Below, piece after piece: positions 8,085 through 18,369 of a stretch of 64,000 nt of DNA. This DNA comes from GWE2-42-39 sp034003625 (GTDB lineage Bacteria; Bacteroidota; Bacteroidia; Bacteroidales; Prolixibacteraceae). A program made the position numbers and the translations under genes. Position 1 is the first letter of the stretch. Every line of letters starts with the position of its first letter. Location of the stretch: positions 20,145 to 84,144 of the forward strand of contig JAVEYG010000022.1 of the NCBI GenBank assembly GCA_034003625.1. The letters are read 5' to 3'. The notes under the pieces are model-generated. The model was not told the origin of the DNA and searched no databases. It was given only the letters and a program-made list of their open reading frames with translations.

Positions 8085-9512
8085 TTATTTTCCAACCCTT
8101 CTGATCCTGATATTCATGTATGCAAAAAAGATGCTCATCATTGGGCTGATGATATTGAAAAAGCAGTAGGGCAAATACTCCCATGTTCCGACTCCAAGTA
8201 CGCGCGACTGGGTGGCCCCGCAGGTATTCCATGGTACCAGGACAGAAGTCATTGTCCCCGAGTCCTCAAGTGTGCGGCTCAGTAATTCGGGTTTGTATCC
8301 TTTGTCTTCGTAAGTTTTGCGGAACATACGTCCGGGAACAACGATGGAAATGTACTGGTCGGAAGCAGTAGCATTAAAAAAAATGCAGGAAACAACGGTC
8401 GAAGCAACCAAGCTCCCGGTTGACTTTGCTTTTTTTACAATGGGCATGGTGATGCGTTTCAGCAGTCCGCCTGCTTCCATAACGCCCCCGAAAACCATAG
8501 CTGACAAAATGAGCCAGATAGTATCGAGCATGCCGCTCATGCCGGATGTACTCAGTAATTCGTTAACACTCTCATTTTCTGTTGATAAAGAAACATTGCC
8601 AAACATCGCCTGCATAAACCCGATATATGAGGCCTTAAAATACGGCATTCCTGATCCTGCAACTTCCCGGATGATTTCAGGTTGAAATACAACTGCAAAT
8701 ACTCCGCCCAAAAGGGTGCCAATCATTAATGACGGAAGTGGCGGAACTTTCAGAATGATAATGGCTATCAGTATTACGGGGACCAAAAAGAGGACAGGTG
8801 ATGTGCAAAAATTATGAGAGATTGCATTTTGTACTTGTTCAACATCCGATAAAACGATATGGGGATCCGAGTTAAACCCGATAATCAGGAAAATAATCAG
8901 GGTTATAATCATTGAAGGGGTTGTGGTATATACCATGTACCTGATATGGGTGAACAAGTCGGTTCCCGCCATAGCAGGCGCCAGGTTTGTGGTATCGCTC
9001 AGAGGCGACATTTTATCGCCAAAATAGGCTCCGCTGATAATGGCCCCGGCCACCAGCGATTCGTTTATTCCAAGCGCTTTCCCGATTCCCAGTAAAGCCA
9101 CGCCGATAGTGGCAATGGTTGACCATGAACTTCCCGTAACAACCGAAATGACTGAAGCTACCACCACCGCTGTAAACAAAAATATCCGGGGATGAACAAT
9201 GTCTAATCCGTAATAAATCATAGCAGGCACTACTCCGCTGATCATCCATGTCCCGGCCAGTGAACCAATTAGCAGCAAAATCAACATGGCCGGCATGGCC
9301 GAACTAATGGTATTTACTATTTTATCTTTAATGTCTTCCCATATCATTCCATTGCGGCGGACGATGATAACACTTACGGTCGCTGCCAGAAGAAGGGCAA
9401 TCTGGTTCGATCCGGCCAGCGTGTCTTCAAAAACAAACACATTGGCTGTCAGCATTAAAATCAGGAGAAAAATGGGAATGAGCGCTCCGGCTAACGATGG
9501 TTCTTTCTTCAT
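8085..9512 (-). CDS. nhaC: Na+/H+ antiporter, NhaC family
   Basis: A 475-aa inner-membrane protein with about 11-12 hydrophobic segments. NhaC proteins exchange external protons for internal sodium. Recognisable family blocks are SSAMPAMLILLLIGSLAGTW, VTGSSWSTIATIGVALLGIG, GAIISGAYFGDKMSPLSDTT (conserved Gly-Asp-Lys-Ser-Pro-like ion-site loop) and NATASDQYISIVVPG near the C-terminus. Length matches the family. Its ATG at 9512 is the first codon of the conserved reading. The downstream S46 peptidase may share some transcript. Family call is firm; the exact substrate (Na+/H+ alone or malate-lactate coupled) is not decided by sequence. Confidence 0.92.
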   Translation of the reverse strand: MKKEPSLAGALIPIFLLILMLTANVFVFEDTLAGSNQIALLLAATVSVIIVRRNGMIWEDIKDKIVNTISSAMPAMLILLLIGSLAGTWMISGVVPAMIYYGLDIVHPRIFLFTAVVVASVISVVTGSSWSTIATIGVALLGIGKALGINESLVAGAIISGAYFGDKMSPLSDTTNLAPAMAGTDLFTHIRYMVYTTTPSMIITLIIFLIIGFNSDPHIVLSDVEQVQNAISHNFCTSPVLFLVPVILIAIIILKVPPLPSLMIGTLLGGVFAVVFQPEIIREVAGSGMPYFKASYIGFMQAMFGNVSLSTENESVNELLSTSGMSGMLDTIWLILSAMVFGGVMEAGGLLKRITMPIVKKAKSTGSLVASTVVSCIFFNATASDQYISIVVPGRMFRKTYEDKGYKPELLSRTLEDSGTMTSVLVPWNTCGATQSRVLGVGTWEYLPYCFFNIISPMMSIFFAYMNIRIRRVGK

Positions 9513-9682
9513 TCTTTAAACAGATATAAAGTAAACAACTTTAAATAACGCAATTAATCGTCAATTTTTAAAATTTATGCGCAATAAAACCGTTTGGTAG
9601 GCAGATGAACATCAAATGTTTTGATTAATTTAGCTTCGGAATGGTTTACTGAACAGATTTGATACATCGGAATAATGTGGAT

Positions 9683-12600
9683 ATGACTGGCAACCTGTGG
9701 TTTAAATATTTTCTGTTTTCTCTTCTCCTTTTCTTTTTTCCACTTGATGGATTTACACAGAAAAGGGACTATCTCGAAATTCAGGCAAAAATATTTGTTG
9801 AAGACGGCATATTGGAAGGGACGACCCTTAATATGGAGATAAACGGCAAGGAAACTCAGCAATTTGAAATCGACAAGGATGCAAAATTTGTTTACCGCCT
9901 GAAGTTTAACAATGAATACAAACTTACTTTTTCCAAACCCGGATTATATACCCGTATCATATTGATCTCCACTCAGGTACCCAAGGTAATCCTGGATGTA
10001 AACAGCGATTTTCCCCCAATAGAGTTTCAGGTAAATCTGTATAAAGAAATTGAGGGTTTTGATAAAAGTTTTTCGTTACGTCCATACGGTAAGATTTATT
10101 ACGAAAAGAGTATTGATGATTTTAAATCTCAACCATTATTTGACGAAAATCAGTTTGCATTTCAGTTAGACGAAGCTTTTGAAAAAAACAGGGAAATCAA
10201 TAAGGAACAAAAATCGCTGGACAAACTGGAATTGCAGGAGTTACAGGAAATGCAAAAAGAGTACGACCGGATTGTGAAGGAAGCAGACGGACTTTTTGAT
10301 CAGACAAAATATGATGATGCGCTGGCAAAATATCAGGAAGGTGCCAGGCTTTTTCCCGACCGGCCTTATCCGCAGGACCGCATCCGCGAAATCCAAAACC
10401 TGCTCGATGCGCTAAGGCTTGCAGAACAGAAAAAGCAGGATTTGAACAAACTGTACAAGGAAGCGGTTGCCCGGGCCGACCTGAAATTCGAGGACAAACT
10501 TTATAATGATGCGCTGGCAGCCTACCAGCAGGCAATGCAATACAAACCCGACGACAGCCATTCACAGGGTAGAATTGAACAGATAAAGCAAATTATTGAG
10601 CAACAGGAAAAAGCTGCAAAATTTGCCGAAACATTGGCACGGGCCGAGGTTTTGTTCAGTAACAAAGACTATGTGCCGGCGCGTGAAATATTCCGGGAGG
10701 CTTCGGATATTTTGCCTGGCGACCCGCGTTCCGATATGCGGATTGAAGAAATAAACCGGATATTGGAACAAATTGCCATGCAAACCGTGTCTGAACAGAA
10801 TTATCAGAAGGAAATACAGGAGGGAGACCACTTGTTTGGACAGCAAAAATATACGGATGCCGTTTCCCGGTACCGGGCGGCGCTCGAAATAAAGGCAAAC
10901 GATGCGTTAGCGCTCGAAAAAATAGAAAAAACAGAGTTGGCAATACGGCAAATTCAGGATCAGCAAAAGTATGATGCTGCTATCGCCGGGGCCGACAAGT
11001 CTTTTCGGGCAAAAGAGTATCAACTGGCAGAAAATGGTTACCGGGAGGCGCTTTCAATAAAACAGGAGGAAAAATATCCGAAAGAACAGCTCGAACGGAT
11101 CACAAACATACTGGCCGAAGAATCGGCTAAAAGGCTGAAAAAACTACAATATGACTTTTTGGTCCGTTCAGGCGATTCGTTGGTAAACCTCCGGAATTAT
11201 CAGGAAGCACGGACCAGCTTTGTGAAAGCAAAGAGCCTTTTTCCACAGGAAAAATATCCCGATCAGATAATCCTCCGGATCGATAACGAGTTAAAGGAAC
11301 TGGCAGCACGCGAGTCCCGGATGAAACAGGCAGAATTTGCATACAATCAGGCAATTTCAAGGGCTGATCAGGCTTTCGGCAACAAACAATACGATATGGC
11401 GAAAACAGGATATAACGAAGCACTGGAAATAAAACCAGGCGAGGAATATCCGAGAAACCGCATTTCAGAAATTGACAAAATCTTAGATGAACAACAGATT
11501 GCCGCGGAAAATGAACGTTTGTATGCCGAAAACATGAAAGCCGGGCAAAAAGCATTCAACGAAGAACGCTTGGCAGATGCAATATCTTCTTTTGAAAAAG
11601 CACTGAAGTATAAAGCGGGTGACCCGCTTGCCCTTCAACGAATAGGGGAGATTGATAAGATACTGGCACAACGCGCTGAAATTGAACGGATGGCTCAACT
11701 TGAAGAACGGCAACGTATAGAATCCGAAAAAGCAAACCGTGAGAAGTATAATCAAATGATTGCTATGGCTGATGCTGATTTTGAACTGAGAAAATACATT
11801 GAAGCACGTGATCATTATACGTCGGCCATTAGTACAATTCCCGGTGAACAATACCCAAAAGATAAAATCAAAGAAATTGATAAAATTCTGGAGGAATTAA
11901 AAATGCAGGCTGAGGTGGCCCGGCAACAGGCAATACGAGATTCAGCAAACAGGGCCAGAATGGGAAATTACCAGTTATTGGTCCGACAGGCAGAGCAGTT
12001 GGCAACAGGTAAAAAATATGAAGAGGCTGTTTCGAAATACAATGAGGCATTGAAGGTCGTTCCTGAAAACAAGACAGATATCAATGCCCGTATCGCCGGA
12101 TTGAAAGATCAGATGCGGATACTTGAAAAGCAGTTGGCCGATTACCGGATTGTTATTGTGAAAGCCGATGGTTTGTTCAATTCAGGCAAGTATGCCGAGG
12201 CCCGTTCGTTGTATGTCGATGCCGGGAATATCCGGCCCGAAGAAGAATATCCCAAAAGCCAGATTCGAAGAATTCAGGAAATGATCGAGAAGAAAAATTT
12301 GGAATATACAGCATTCATTGAAAAAGGAGATGAATATTTCAATCAGCAGGAATGGCAATCTGCAAAGAATAGCTATACAGACGCTCTGGCAGTAATTCCA
12401 GGGGATGAATATGCGGCTAAACAGGTGCAGCTTGTATCCCAGAAAATCAACCTTGCACTGGCTGCCGACATGGAAAAATCGCGGGTAAATAAGGCTTTTG
12501 CAGATGTGGTGAAACAGGCCGATAATATGCTGGCTGCCGGAAGATTAAGGGAGGCGCTCAATCAGTATAAGGTCGCAAAGTCACTGAAACCGGAAGACGC

Positions 12601-13690
12601 GTATCCCGATCAGAAAATTTCGGAAGTCGGGGGCTTGATCCGGATAGCTATGGAAGACAGTCTCCGGTTGGCCCAGGCGAAAGATGAGGATGACCGTTAC
12701 CGGCAGATCATTGCACTTGCCGACCAGTCGTTTCGTAATAAAACGTATGACGAAGCAGTGAAAAGGTATGAAAATGCATTGCAGATAAAACCCGGGGAAA
12801 CATATCCTCAGAAGCAAATCGGGCTGATCAGGCAGATGGTACAAAAAACGGAACCAGTGGTAGCAGAAGCTCCAAAAAATGTCCCGGTTCAGGCTGAAAA
12901 CAAGCCGGAACAAGTCAAAAGGGGAGGAGCCGAAGAATATCTGGAAACTTCTTCGCGTGATAGGGAAAATCTAACTATTACGGAAACCAACAGGTTATAC
13001 GATGAGACAATAGCCAGGGCAGACGGATTGTTTGCAAAAAAAGACTATTCAGTGGCACGTTTTCATTATTATAAAGCTTCTGATATAAAACCTTCGGAAG
13101 CATATCCCCGGCAACGTATCGAAGAGATTGGACGGCTGATCGACATTGGTTTGTCATCGGGCACCATTATTGCATACGAAGGCGCCATCAAACAGGGCGA
13201 TGAGGCTTTTTCAAAAAAGAATTACACCGTTGCAAAATTTTATTATTATAAGGCGTTGGAGATAAAATCATGGGAACGCTATCCCAAAGACCGGATTCAT
13301 GAGCTACAGGTGCTGACCAATACCTTGTTGTCGGAACGTGAACAGAAACTTTATAACGAGGCTATTGCCCTGGCCGATGAAGCGTATTATGCAAAAAATT
13401 ATTCTGTATCCCGTTTCCATTATAATGAAGCAGCACGGATTAACCCGGAAGAACGTTATCCGAAAATAAAAATTGAAGACATCCGAAAATTGCTCGAACA
13501 GGAGAAACGCGACCAGGTACGTATAGAGTATATGAATCAGTTGCGCCAGGCCGATCAGGCTTTTGAAGACGGGGATTACAGTGTAGCCCGTTTTTATTAC
13601 AATAAAGCGCTTAGTATCCAGAAAAATGAGCAATATCCTAAGGATCAGCTAAAACGTATAGAAGAAGCTCTTCTCAAACGAACAAAATGA
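9683..13690 (+). CDS. Giant exported protein with about 18 TPR-like repeats
   Basis: A 1335-aa protein with an N-terminal signal peptide (ending LDGFTQ), a beta-rich region to about residue 130, then an uninterrupted array of TPR-like units to the C-terminus. I count 18 units, each with the pattern Y..AI..AD..F..K.Y..A...Y..AL.IKP.E.YP...I.EI, spaced about 60-75 aa. Typical units are KPGEEYPRNRISEIDKI and KPSEAYPRQRIEEIGRL. Units 1-14 are separated from 15-18 by a Pro/Glu-rich linker (about residue 1060-1100), and the last four share SVARFHYYKA. The ATG at 9683 is chosen; a TTG at 9659 is less likely. It most likely acts as a periplasmic scaffold or outer-membrane-associated partner, but I do not recognise a named family. 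The next gene is the HTCS of the pectin locus, 135 bp away. Confidence 0.85.
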   Translation: MTGNLWFKYFLFSLLLFFFPLDGFTQKRDYLEIQAKIFVEDGILEGTTLNMEINGKETQQFEIDKDAKFVYRLKFNNEYKLTFSKPGLYTRIILISTQVPKVILDVNSDFPPIEFQVNLYKEIEGFDKSFSLRPYGKIYYEKSIDDFKSQPLFDENQFAFQLDEAFEKNREINKEQKSLDKLELQELQEMQKEYDRIVKEADGLFDQTKYDDALAKYQEGARLFPDRPYPQDRIREIQNLLDALRLAEQKKQDLNKLYKEAVARADLKFEDKLYNDALAAYQQAMQYKPDDSHSQGRIEQIKQIIEQQEKAAKFAETLARAEVLFSNKDYVPAREIFREASDILPGDPRSDMRIEEINRILEQIAMQTVSEQNYQKEIQEGDHLFGQQKYTDAVSRYRAALEIKANDALALEKIEKTELAIRQIQDQQKYDAAIAGADKSFRAKEYQLAENGYREALSIKQEEKYPKEQLERITNILAEESAKRLKKLQYDFLVRSGDSLVNLRNYQEARTSFVKAKSLFPQEKYPDQIILRIDNELKELAARESRMKQAEFAYNQAISRADQAFGNKQYDMAKTGYNEALEIKPGEEYPRNRISEIDKILDEQQIAAENERLYAENMKAGQKAFNEERLADAISSFEKALKYKAGDPLALQRIGEIDKILAQRAEIERMAQLEERQRIESEKANREKYNQMIAMADADFELRKYIEARDHYTSAISTIPGEQYPKDKIKEIDKILEELKMQAEVARQQAIRDSANRARMGNYQLLVRQAEQLATGKKYEEAVSKYNEALKVVPENKTDINARIAGLKDQMRILEKQLADYRIVIVKADGLFNSGKYAEARSLYVDAGNIRPEEEYPKSQIRRIQEMIEKKNLEYTAFIEKGDEYFNQQEWQSAKNSYTDALAVIPGDEYAAKQVQLVSQKINLALAADMEKSRVNKAFADVVKQADNMLAAGRLREALNQYKVAKSLKPEDAYPDQKISEVGGLIRIAMEDSLRLAQAKDEDDRYRQIIALADQSFRNKTYDEAVKRYENALQIKPGETYPQKQIGLIRQMVQKTEPVVAEAPKNVPVQAENKPEQVKRGGAEEYLETSSRDRENLTITETNRLYDETIARADGLFAKKDYSVARFHYYKASDIKPSEAYPRQRIEEIGRLIDIGLSSGTIIAYEGAIKQGDEAFSKKNYTVAKFYYYKALEIKSWERYPKDRIHELQVLTNTLLSEREQKLYNEAIALADEAYYAKNYSVSRFHYNEAARINPEERYPKIKIEDIRKLLEQEKRDQVRIEYMNQLRQADQAFEDGDYSVARFYYNKALSIQKNEQYPKDQLKRIEEALLKRTK

Positions 13691-13825
13691 AACGAACAAA
13701 ATACGCAGTGTTCCTGTTTTTGATTTGATTCTTTGCAAATACCTATTACGAAGCATCTGTTTGTTCGAGGCTGTTTCCAGCTATTCATGTATATTTGGAA
13801 AACAAACCTGATTATTCTACAAAAA

Positions 13826-16800
13826 ATGGAGCCAGGCCAATTCTTCAAACGATACTTAACTCTTGCCTTTTTACTGCTTTCTTTTTACACTGAAGCTGCT
13901 TTTCAGAATGAGTTTAGTTTTGATTCTTTTTCTCAGGAAGACGGCTTGCCCAATAATCAGGCACAATGTATTTTTCAGGACCGGAAAGGATGGATGTGGT
14001 TTGGCACCAGTCAGGGGCTGAGCCGTTTCGATGGATACCAGTTTGTCAATTTTTTGCATTCGCCGGAAGATAGTACCGGTTTTAACGGAACGCTGGTCCG
14101 GGTAATTTACGAAGACCGGAACGGAAATCTTTTAATTGGTACCGAAAATGGCGGGTTGAATGCGTACGACCGGGAAAGGGAGTATTTCCATCATCCATAC
14201 CGGAACACCCCGTTTTTTAAGGGACGGACGGTTTCGGTGAACGACATTACAGAAGATAAGGCTGGCAATCTCTGGTTGGCGACAGATGCTAATCTGGTAA
14301 AAATCGATACGCTTGGTAATGTTATTCCGGTTTCAAAAGCAACCGACGGCGGGCCGTTTAGTTTTTATGGCGGTTTCATCCGTGTGCTCCAGTTTGATAA
14401 TCAGGGGAAATTATGGGTGGGGGCCAACGAGGGCTTGTTTATTTACCATCCTGAAACCGGAAATATCGAGCATCTGAAATTGCCTTCTGAGAACGGGGAA
14501 ACTGACGAAATATGGGAATTGTTCTCCAATAACGACGGAAGTATATGGGTCGGAACTTATTCCAACGGGGCTTTTGTGGTTGAACCCAAAAGCCGTATGG
14601 TTCAGAAATTACCTCTGAAAAGACTTGCCGAACGGACCGAAACCGTTCGCACCATTTCTACAAATAATTATGAAGATTATTGGATTGGCACGCGTGGCGG
14701 ACTTTATGTGTACAATAAAACACAGGGGATTGTTGGTTTTTATCGTCACGACGACCGGGAACCGGCCAGCCTGATCAATAATTCGGTGCTTGATATTTTT
14801 CATGATAAACGGGGAGAAACATGGATCGGCACGCGTGGCGGGATAAACCTGCTGGCAAAAAGCAAGCAGCGGTTTCATAGCTTCGGCTCCCATCCTTCGG
14901 ATAATAAATATTTGAACAGCAGCATTGTATACACCTTTTGGATCGACGAGAAAAACAGGATATGGATCGGAACAGAAGATGGCGGCGTTAATATTTATCA
15001 CCCGGAAAGCGGACGGTTCTCGTATCTGATGGCCGAGCCCGAAAACCCAAATTCTGTTTCCCGAAATTGCATCAAAGCCTTCCTCGATGATAAAAAAGGA
15101 AACCTCTGGATTGGCACATTTCTGGGAGGGATTGACGTGCTGAACCTGAAAACGGGCCGTTTTACGCATTACAAGAACAATTCTTCCGATCTTAAAAGTT
15201 TATCAGACAACCGGGTATGGGATTTTTTACTTGACAATGAAGGCGACATTTGGGTGGGCACTTCGACAGGTCTCAACCGTTTTGATGCAGCTACGCAGTC
15301 GTTTGTCCGTTATCCTCAGATTGCCGGACAGGAGCAAGTGAACTGGATTAAGATGGATTCGTACAGTAACATCTGGCTGGGTACGCCCGATGAGGTGATT
15401 ATTTATAATCCGGAGAGTAAAAATATTACCCGTTTTGCTGAACATCCGAGGTATTTTCTGGAAGATTCAAAAGGACGGTGCTGGATTGCCACACTTGACA
15501 AAGGATTGGCTCTTTATTCGACAGTTGATGGGGCTATCAGGTATTACAATCAGCGCGATGGGCTGTCAAACAATCAGGCGTTGTGCATACTGGAAGACGA
15601 CGATCATTTTCTGTGGATCAGCACCTCGAACGGCTTGTCGAAGTTTAATCCTGAAACAGGAAGTTTTCAGAATTACACCAGCCGCGACGGGCTGACAAAC
15701 AATCAGTTTACTTATGGCGCCGCCTATAAATCAAAAGACGGGAAATTGCTTTTTGGCAGCATCTCCGGTTTCAATATTTTTGACCCTTTGGAAGTACGGA
15801 GCGACGATTCACAGGTGCCACTGGTACTTACCGAACTTCGGGTGTTCAATAAAAAAGTAGAAATTGCCCCCGGGAAAAAATCGATACTGAAAAAAAGTAT
15901 TTCCGAAACGAACCATCTTATTTTCGATTACTCGCAAAACGTGGTTACACTCGAATTTGCAGCGTTGAATTATGTGAACAGCCGGAGCAACCAGTTCAGT
16001 TATTTTCTCGAAGGTTTCGACAAAGAATGGAATGGTCCAAGTGTTTCGCGTTCCGCTACTTATACCAACCTTGACCCCGGCGATTATATTTTCCGCGTCA
16101 AACGGGTAGTTCCCGATAGTGTTGGGCCGGAGAACGAATTACAGGTGAAAATTACGGTGCTTCCACCGTACTGGAAAACCCGCTGGTTCAGGTTTTTGGT
16201 GTTGCTGGTAATTGGCGCGCTGATTTACATGTTGGTACAATTCCTGATTTATCGTGAAAAGATTAAAAATGAGCTGGTGGTAGAACGCATGAAAGCCCGT
16301 AAACTGCACGAGCTGGATATGTTGAAACTGAAATTTTTTACAAATATTTCACACGAGATACGGACGCCGCTGACACTGATATTGGCCCCGCTTGAAAAGT
16401 TAATTTCGCGGGAAATTCCTCCTGAAGAAGTCCGTTCGCACCTCGAAATCATGCACCGGAACAGCCGGCAACTCGACCGGCTGATTAACCAGTTGCTCGA
16501 TTTCAGGAAATTGGAAAGCGGTAACCTGAAATTAGAACTGTTACAGGGCGACTTGGTGCGCTTTGTGTCCGACATTGTCCATTCGTTCGATAATTATGCC
16601 GAAGAAAAAGAAATTCAACTTCGCTTCAACACGTTGAAGAAAAGGCTAATGGCCCGTTTTGATGCCGATAAAATTGAAAAAATACTGAACAACCTGCTTT
16701 CCAATGCTTTTAAATTTACAGGCAAAGGGGGCAAAATAACGGTCAACCTTTCGCTAGTATTTGATTCAGCAGATGAAGAGTTGTCTGGTGAAAACCAGGA

Positions 16801-17899
16801 CCGGGAATATGTTGAAATCATGGTTCGCGATACCGGACAGGGAATTTCGCAGCGCAACCTAACGAAAATATTCAACCGCTTTTTTCAGGCCGGCGAACAG
16901 ACCGTTCAAACTGGTACCGGTATCGGGCTTGCTTTTGTGAAGGAACTGGTTGAACTGCACAAAGGGAAAATTTTTGTGGAAAGCAGATCCGGGAAAGGCA
17001 GCAAATTTATCGTTCGTATCCCATACGAAGCCGGTTTAGAAGAACTTCCCGGTGAAGAGCCCGCAGCTGAAACAGTAAAAAAGAGTGAACCGGAAGTTTC
17101 TCGTGGGGAGGAAATAGCAAACGACAGGGCTTGTAGCGATATATTGCTGATTGTGGAAGACAATCCGGATGTGCGTTCCCTGATAAAAAGCCATTTTTCG
17201 GCAAAGTTTCGGGTGTTGGAGGCCAACGATGGAAGGGAAGGTTGGGAAATCGCCCTCAATGCAATTCCCGATGTAATTATCAGCGATGTGCTGATGCCAG
17301 ATGTGGATGGTTACGAGTTTTGCCGGAGGATCAAAAAAGACGAACGCACTTCGCATATTCCGGTGTTACTGCTGACCGCGCTTCACTCAAAAGAACACGA
17401 GATGAAGGGGCTTTCGTGTGGTGCCGACGATTACATTACCAAACCATTCGATCTGAATATTCTTCAGACTAAAATCGACAACATGTTGTCGGTTCGCAAC
17501 TCGCTAAAAGAGAAATATTCAGGAGAAATTACCCTTCAGCCCAAAAACATTGTTATTTCGTCGCCTGACGAAAAGTTTCTGAGCAGGGTGGTGGCCGCAG
17601 TTGAAGAAAATATTTCGGATGCCGATCTCGACATTGAGCGTTTTGCCCAGAAAGTGGGGGTGAGCCGTATGCAGCTTTACCGCAAACTTGATGCCCTGAC
17701 CGATATGACTGTCAAAGAGTTTATCCGCAATATTCGCCTGAAAAGGGCGGCGCAACTGTTGCTACAAGAGAAAATGACGGTCAGCGAAATAGCTTACGCT
17801 GTCGGTTTTAAAGACTTGTCGCATTTTCGCAAATGTTTCCGGCAAGTATACGGGATGAGCGCTTCCGAATACATTCAAAAAAATTCCCTTTCAGAATAA
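13826..17899 (+). CDS. Hybrid two-component system sensor/regulator (HTCS) of the pectin locus
   Basis: A 1357-aa one-protein two-component regulator, the standard controller of Bacteroidota glycan loci. Order seen: signal peptide (MEPGQFFKRYL...TEAA), about a dozen Reg_prop beta-propeller repeats (W(I/V)GT..GL motifs), a Y_Y_Y domain (about 700-780), one membrane helix (about 789-810), HisKA with His843 in NISHEIRTP, HATPase_c (NNLLSNAFKF, DTGQGI, GTGIGLAF), receiver domain with Asp1154 in IISDVLMPD and Lys in DYITKPF, and an AraC-type DNA-binding domain ending in VGFKDLSHFRKCFRQ. The start at 13826 gives a clean signal peptide; ATG 13787 and TTG 13733 add residues before it. The ligand should be a pectin oligosaccharide, inferred from the genes it precedes. 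Confidence 0.95.
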   Translation: MEPGQFFKRYLTLAFLLLSFYTEAAFQNEFSFDSFSQEDGLPNNQAQCIFQDRKGWMWFGTSQGLSRFDGYQFVNFLHSPEDSTGFNGTLVRVIYEDRNGNLLIGTENGGLNAYDREREYFHHPYRNTPFFKGRTVSVNDITEDKAGNLWLATDANLVKIDTLGNVIPVSKATDGGPFSFYGGFIRVLQFDNQGKLWVGANEGLFIYHPETGNIEHLKLPSENGETDEIWELFSNNDGSIWVGTYSNGAFVVEPKSRMVQKLPLKRLAERTETVRTISTNNYEDYWIGTRGGLYVYNKTQGIVGFYRHDDREPASLINNSVLDIFHDKRGETWIGTRGGINLLAKSKQRFHSFGSHPSDNKYLNSSIVYTFWIDEKNRIWIGTEDGGVNIYHPESGRFSYLMAEPENPNSVSRNCIKAFLDDKKGNLWIGTFLGGIDVLNLKTGRFTHYKNNSSDLKSLSDNRVWDFLLDNEGDIWVGTSTGLNRFDAATQSFVRYPQIAGQEQVNWIKMDSYSNIWLGTPDEVIIYNPESKNITRFAEHPRYFLEDSKGRCWIATLDKGLALYSTVDGAIRYYNQRDGLSNNQALCILEDDDHFLWISTSNGLSKFNPETGSFQNYTSRDGLTNNQFTYGAAYKSKDGKLLFGSISGFNIFDPLEVRSDDSQVPLVLTELRVFNKKVEIAPGKKSILKKSISETNHLIFDYSQNVVTLEFAALNYVNSRSNQFSYFLEGFDKEWNGPSVSRSATYTNLDPGDYIFRVKRVVPDSVGPENELQVKITVLPPYWKTRWFRFLVLLVIGALIYMLVQFLIYREKIKNELVVERMKARKLHELDMLKLKFFTNISHEIRTPLTLILAPLEKLISREIPPEEVRSHLEIMHRNSRQLDRLINQLLDFRKLESGNLKLELLQGDLVRFVSDIVHSFDNYAEEKEIQLRFNTLKKRLMARFDADKIEKILNNLLSNAFKFTGKGGKITVNLSLVFDSADEELSGENQDREYVEIMVRDTGQGISQRNLTKIFNRFFQAGEQTVQTGTGIGLAFVKELVELHKGKIFVESRSGKGSKFIVRIPYEAGLEELPGEEPAAETVKKSEPEVSRGEEIANDRACSDILLIVEDNPDVRSLIKSHFSAKFRVLEANDGREGWEIALNAIPDVIISDVLMPDVDGYEFCRRIKKDERTSHIPVLLLTALHSKEHEMKGLSCGADDYITKPFDLNILQTKIDNMLSVRNSLKEKYSGEITLQPKNIVISSPDEKFLSRVVAAVEENISDADLDIERFAQKVGVSRMQLYRKLDALTDMTVKEFIRNIRLKRAAQLLLQEKMTVSEIAYAVGFKDLSHFRKCFRQVYGMSASEYIQKNSLSE

Positions 17900-17934
17900 G
17901 AATTTTTATCACTAATGTCGTGTCAGGTGTGCCT

Positions 17935-18012
17935 TGTTACTCTGAACGTAATGAAGAGTCTCATGTGTTGCGCGATTTGCACAGATACTTCAGTTTGTTC
18001 AGCATGACAAAA
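17935..18012. repeat. Dispersed palindromic repeat, copy 1
   Basis: About 78 bp whose ends are imperfect inverted repeats (TGTTACTCTGAACG and GTTCAGCATGACA). A second, similar copy is at 29361-29439. It resembles the dispersed 'TGTCATNCTGA' palindromic elements seen in many bacterial genomes. Here it lies between the HTCS stop and the regulated PUL genes, and could form a hairpin in the HTCS transcript end. Confidence 0.6.
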
Positions 18013-18117
18013 TAATATTAACATGAAATTGGATTCGTATTAATTCTCATATTTCCTGATAGTTATCGTCTTTTTGTTGTGGATTTGGAAGAGCGCATGG
18101 GAAGGATTGCCCCTGCT

Positions 18118-18167
18118 TTTGGGAAATATTTCCCTATGGGGGAATCCTGTCTGTCGTGTTTGGGAAA
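18118..18167 (+). promoter_or_regulatory. Candidate HTCS operator upstream of the PUL operon
   Basis: TTTGGGAAA occurs twice in direct orientation (18118-18126 and 18159-18167), 41 bp apart, which is about four helical turns. The first copy overlaps a perfect 14-bp palindrome (18121-18134). A weak -7-like TAATTTTA lies at 18198-18205, so the second copy would sit near -50, a normal place for an activator. Assignment to the HTCS is inference from position. Confidence 0.4.
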
Positions 18168-18230
18168 CCAAAAAATAACGTATCCACCCATTGTTCGTAA
18201 TTTTACCATGAACCAAACTATTGACAGCTT

Positions 18231-18335
18231 ATGGAAAAAATGCGCAAAGACATAAAACGGCTTTCCTGGATAATTGTGGCTATCGTGGTTGTATTGTTTG
18301 CGGCCATTTTAATTCTCATCAATATCACTTTCTAA
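18231..18335 (+). CDS. Possible 34-aa single-pass membrane peptide
   Basis: A short frame starting MEKMRKDIKRLS followed by a continuous hydrophobic helix of about 20 residues and ending ILINITF. It has the shape of a small membrane peptide, with a basic cytoplasmic N-terminus. It is 34 bp ahead of the GH105 gene and would be the first frame of the PUL transcript. No family is recognised. An overlapping ATG at 18208 in another frame encodes only a few residues. Confidence 0.35.
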   Translation: MEKMRKDIKRLSWIIVAIVVVLFAAILILINITF

Positions 18336-18369
18336 GAATTTATCCCCGACAAATGCTAAACCAGTATAT

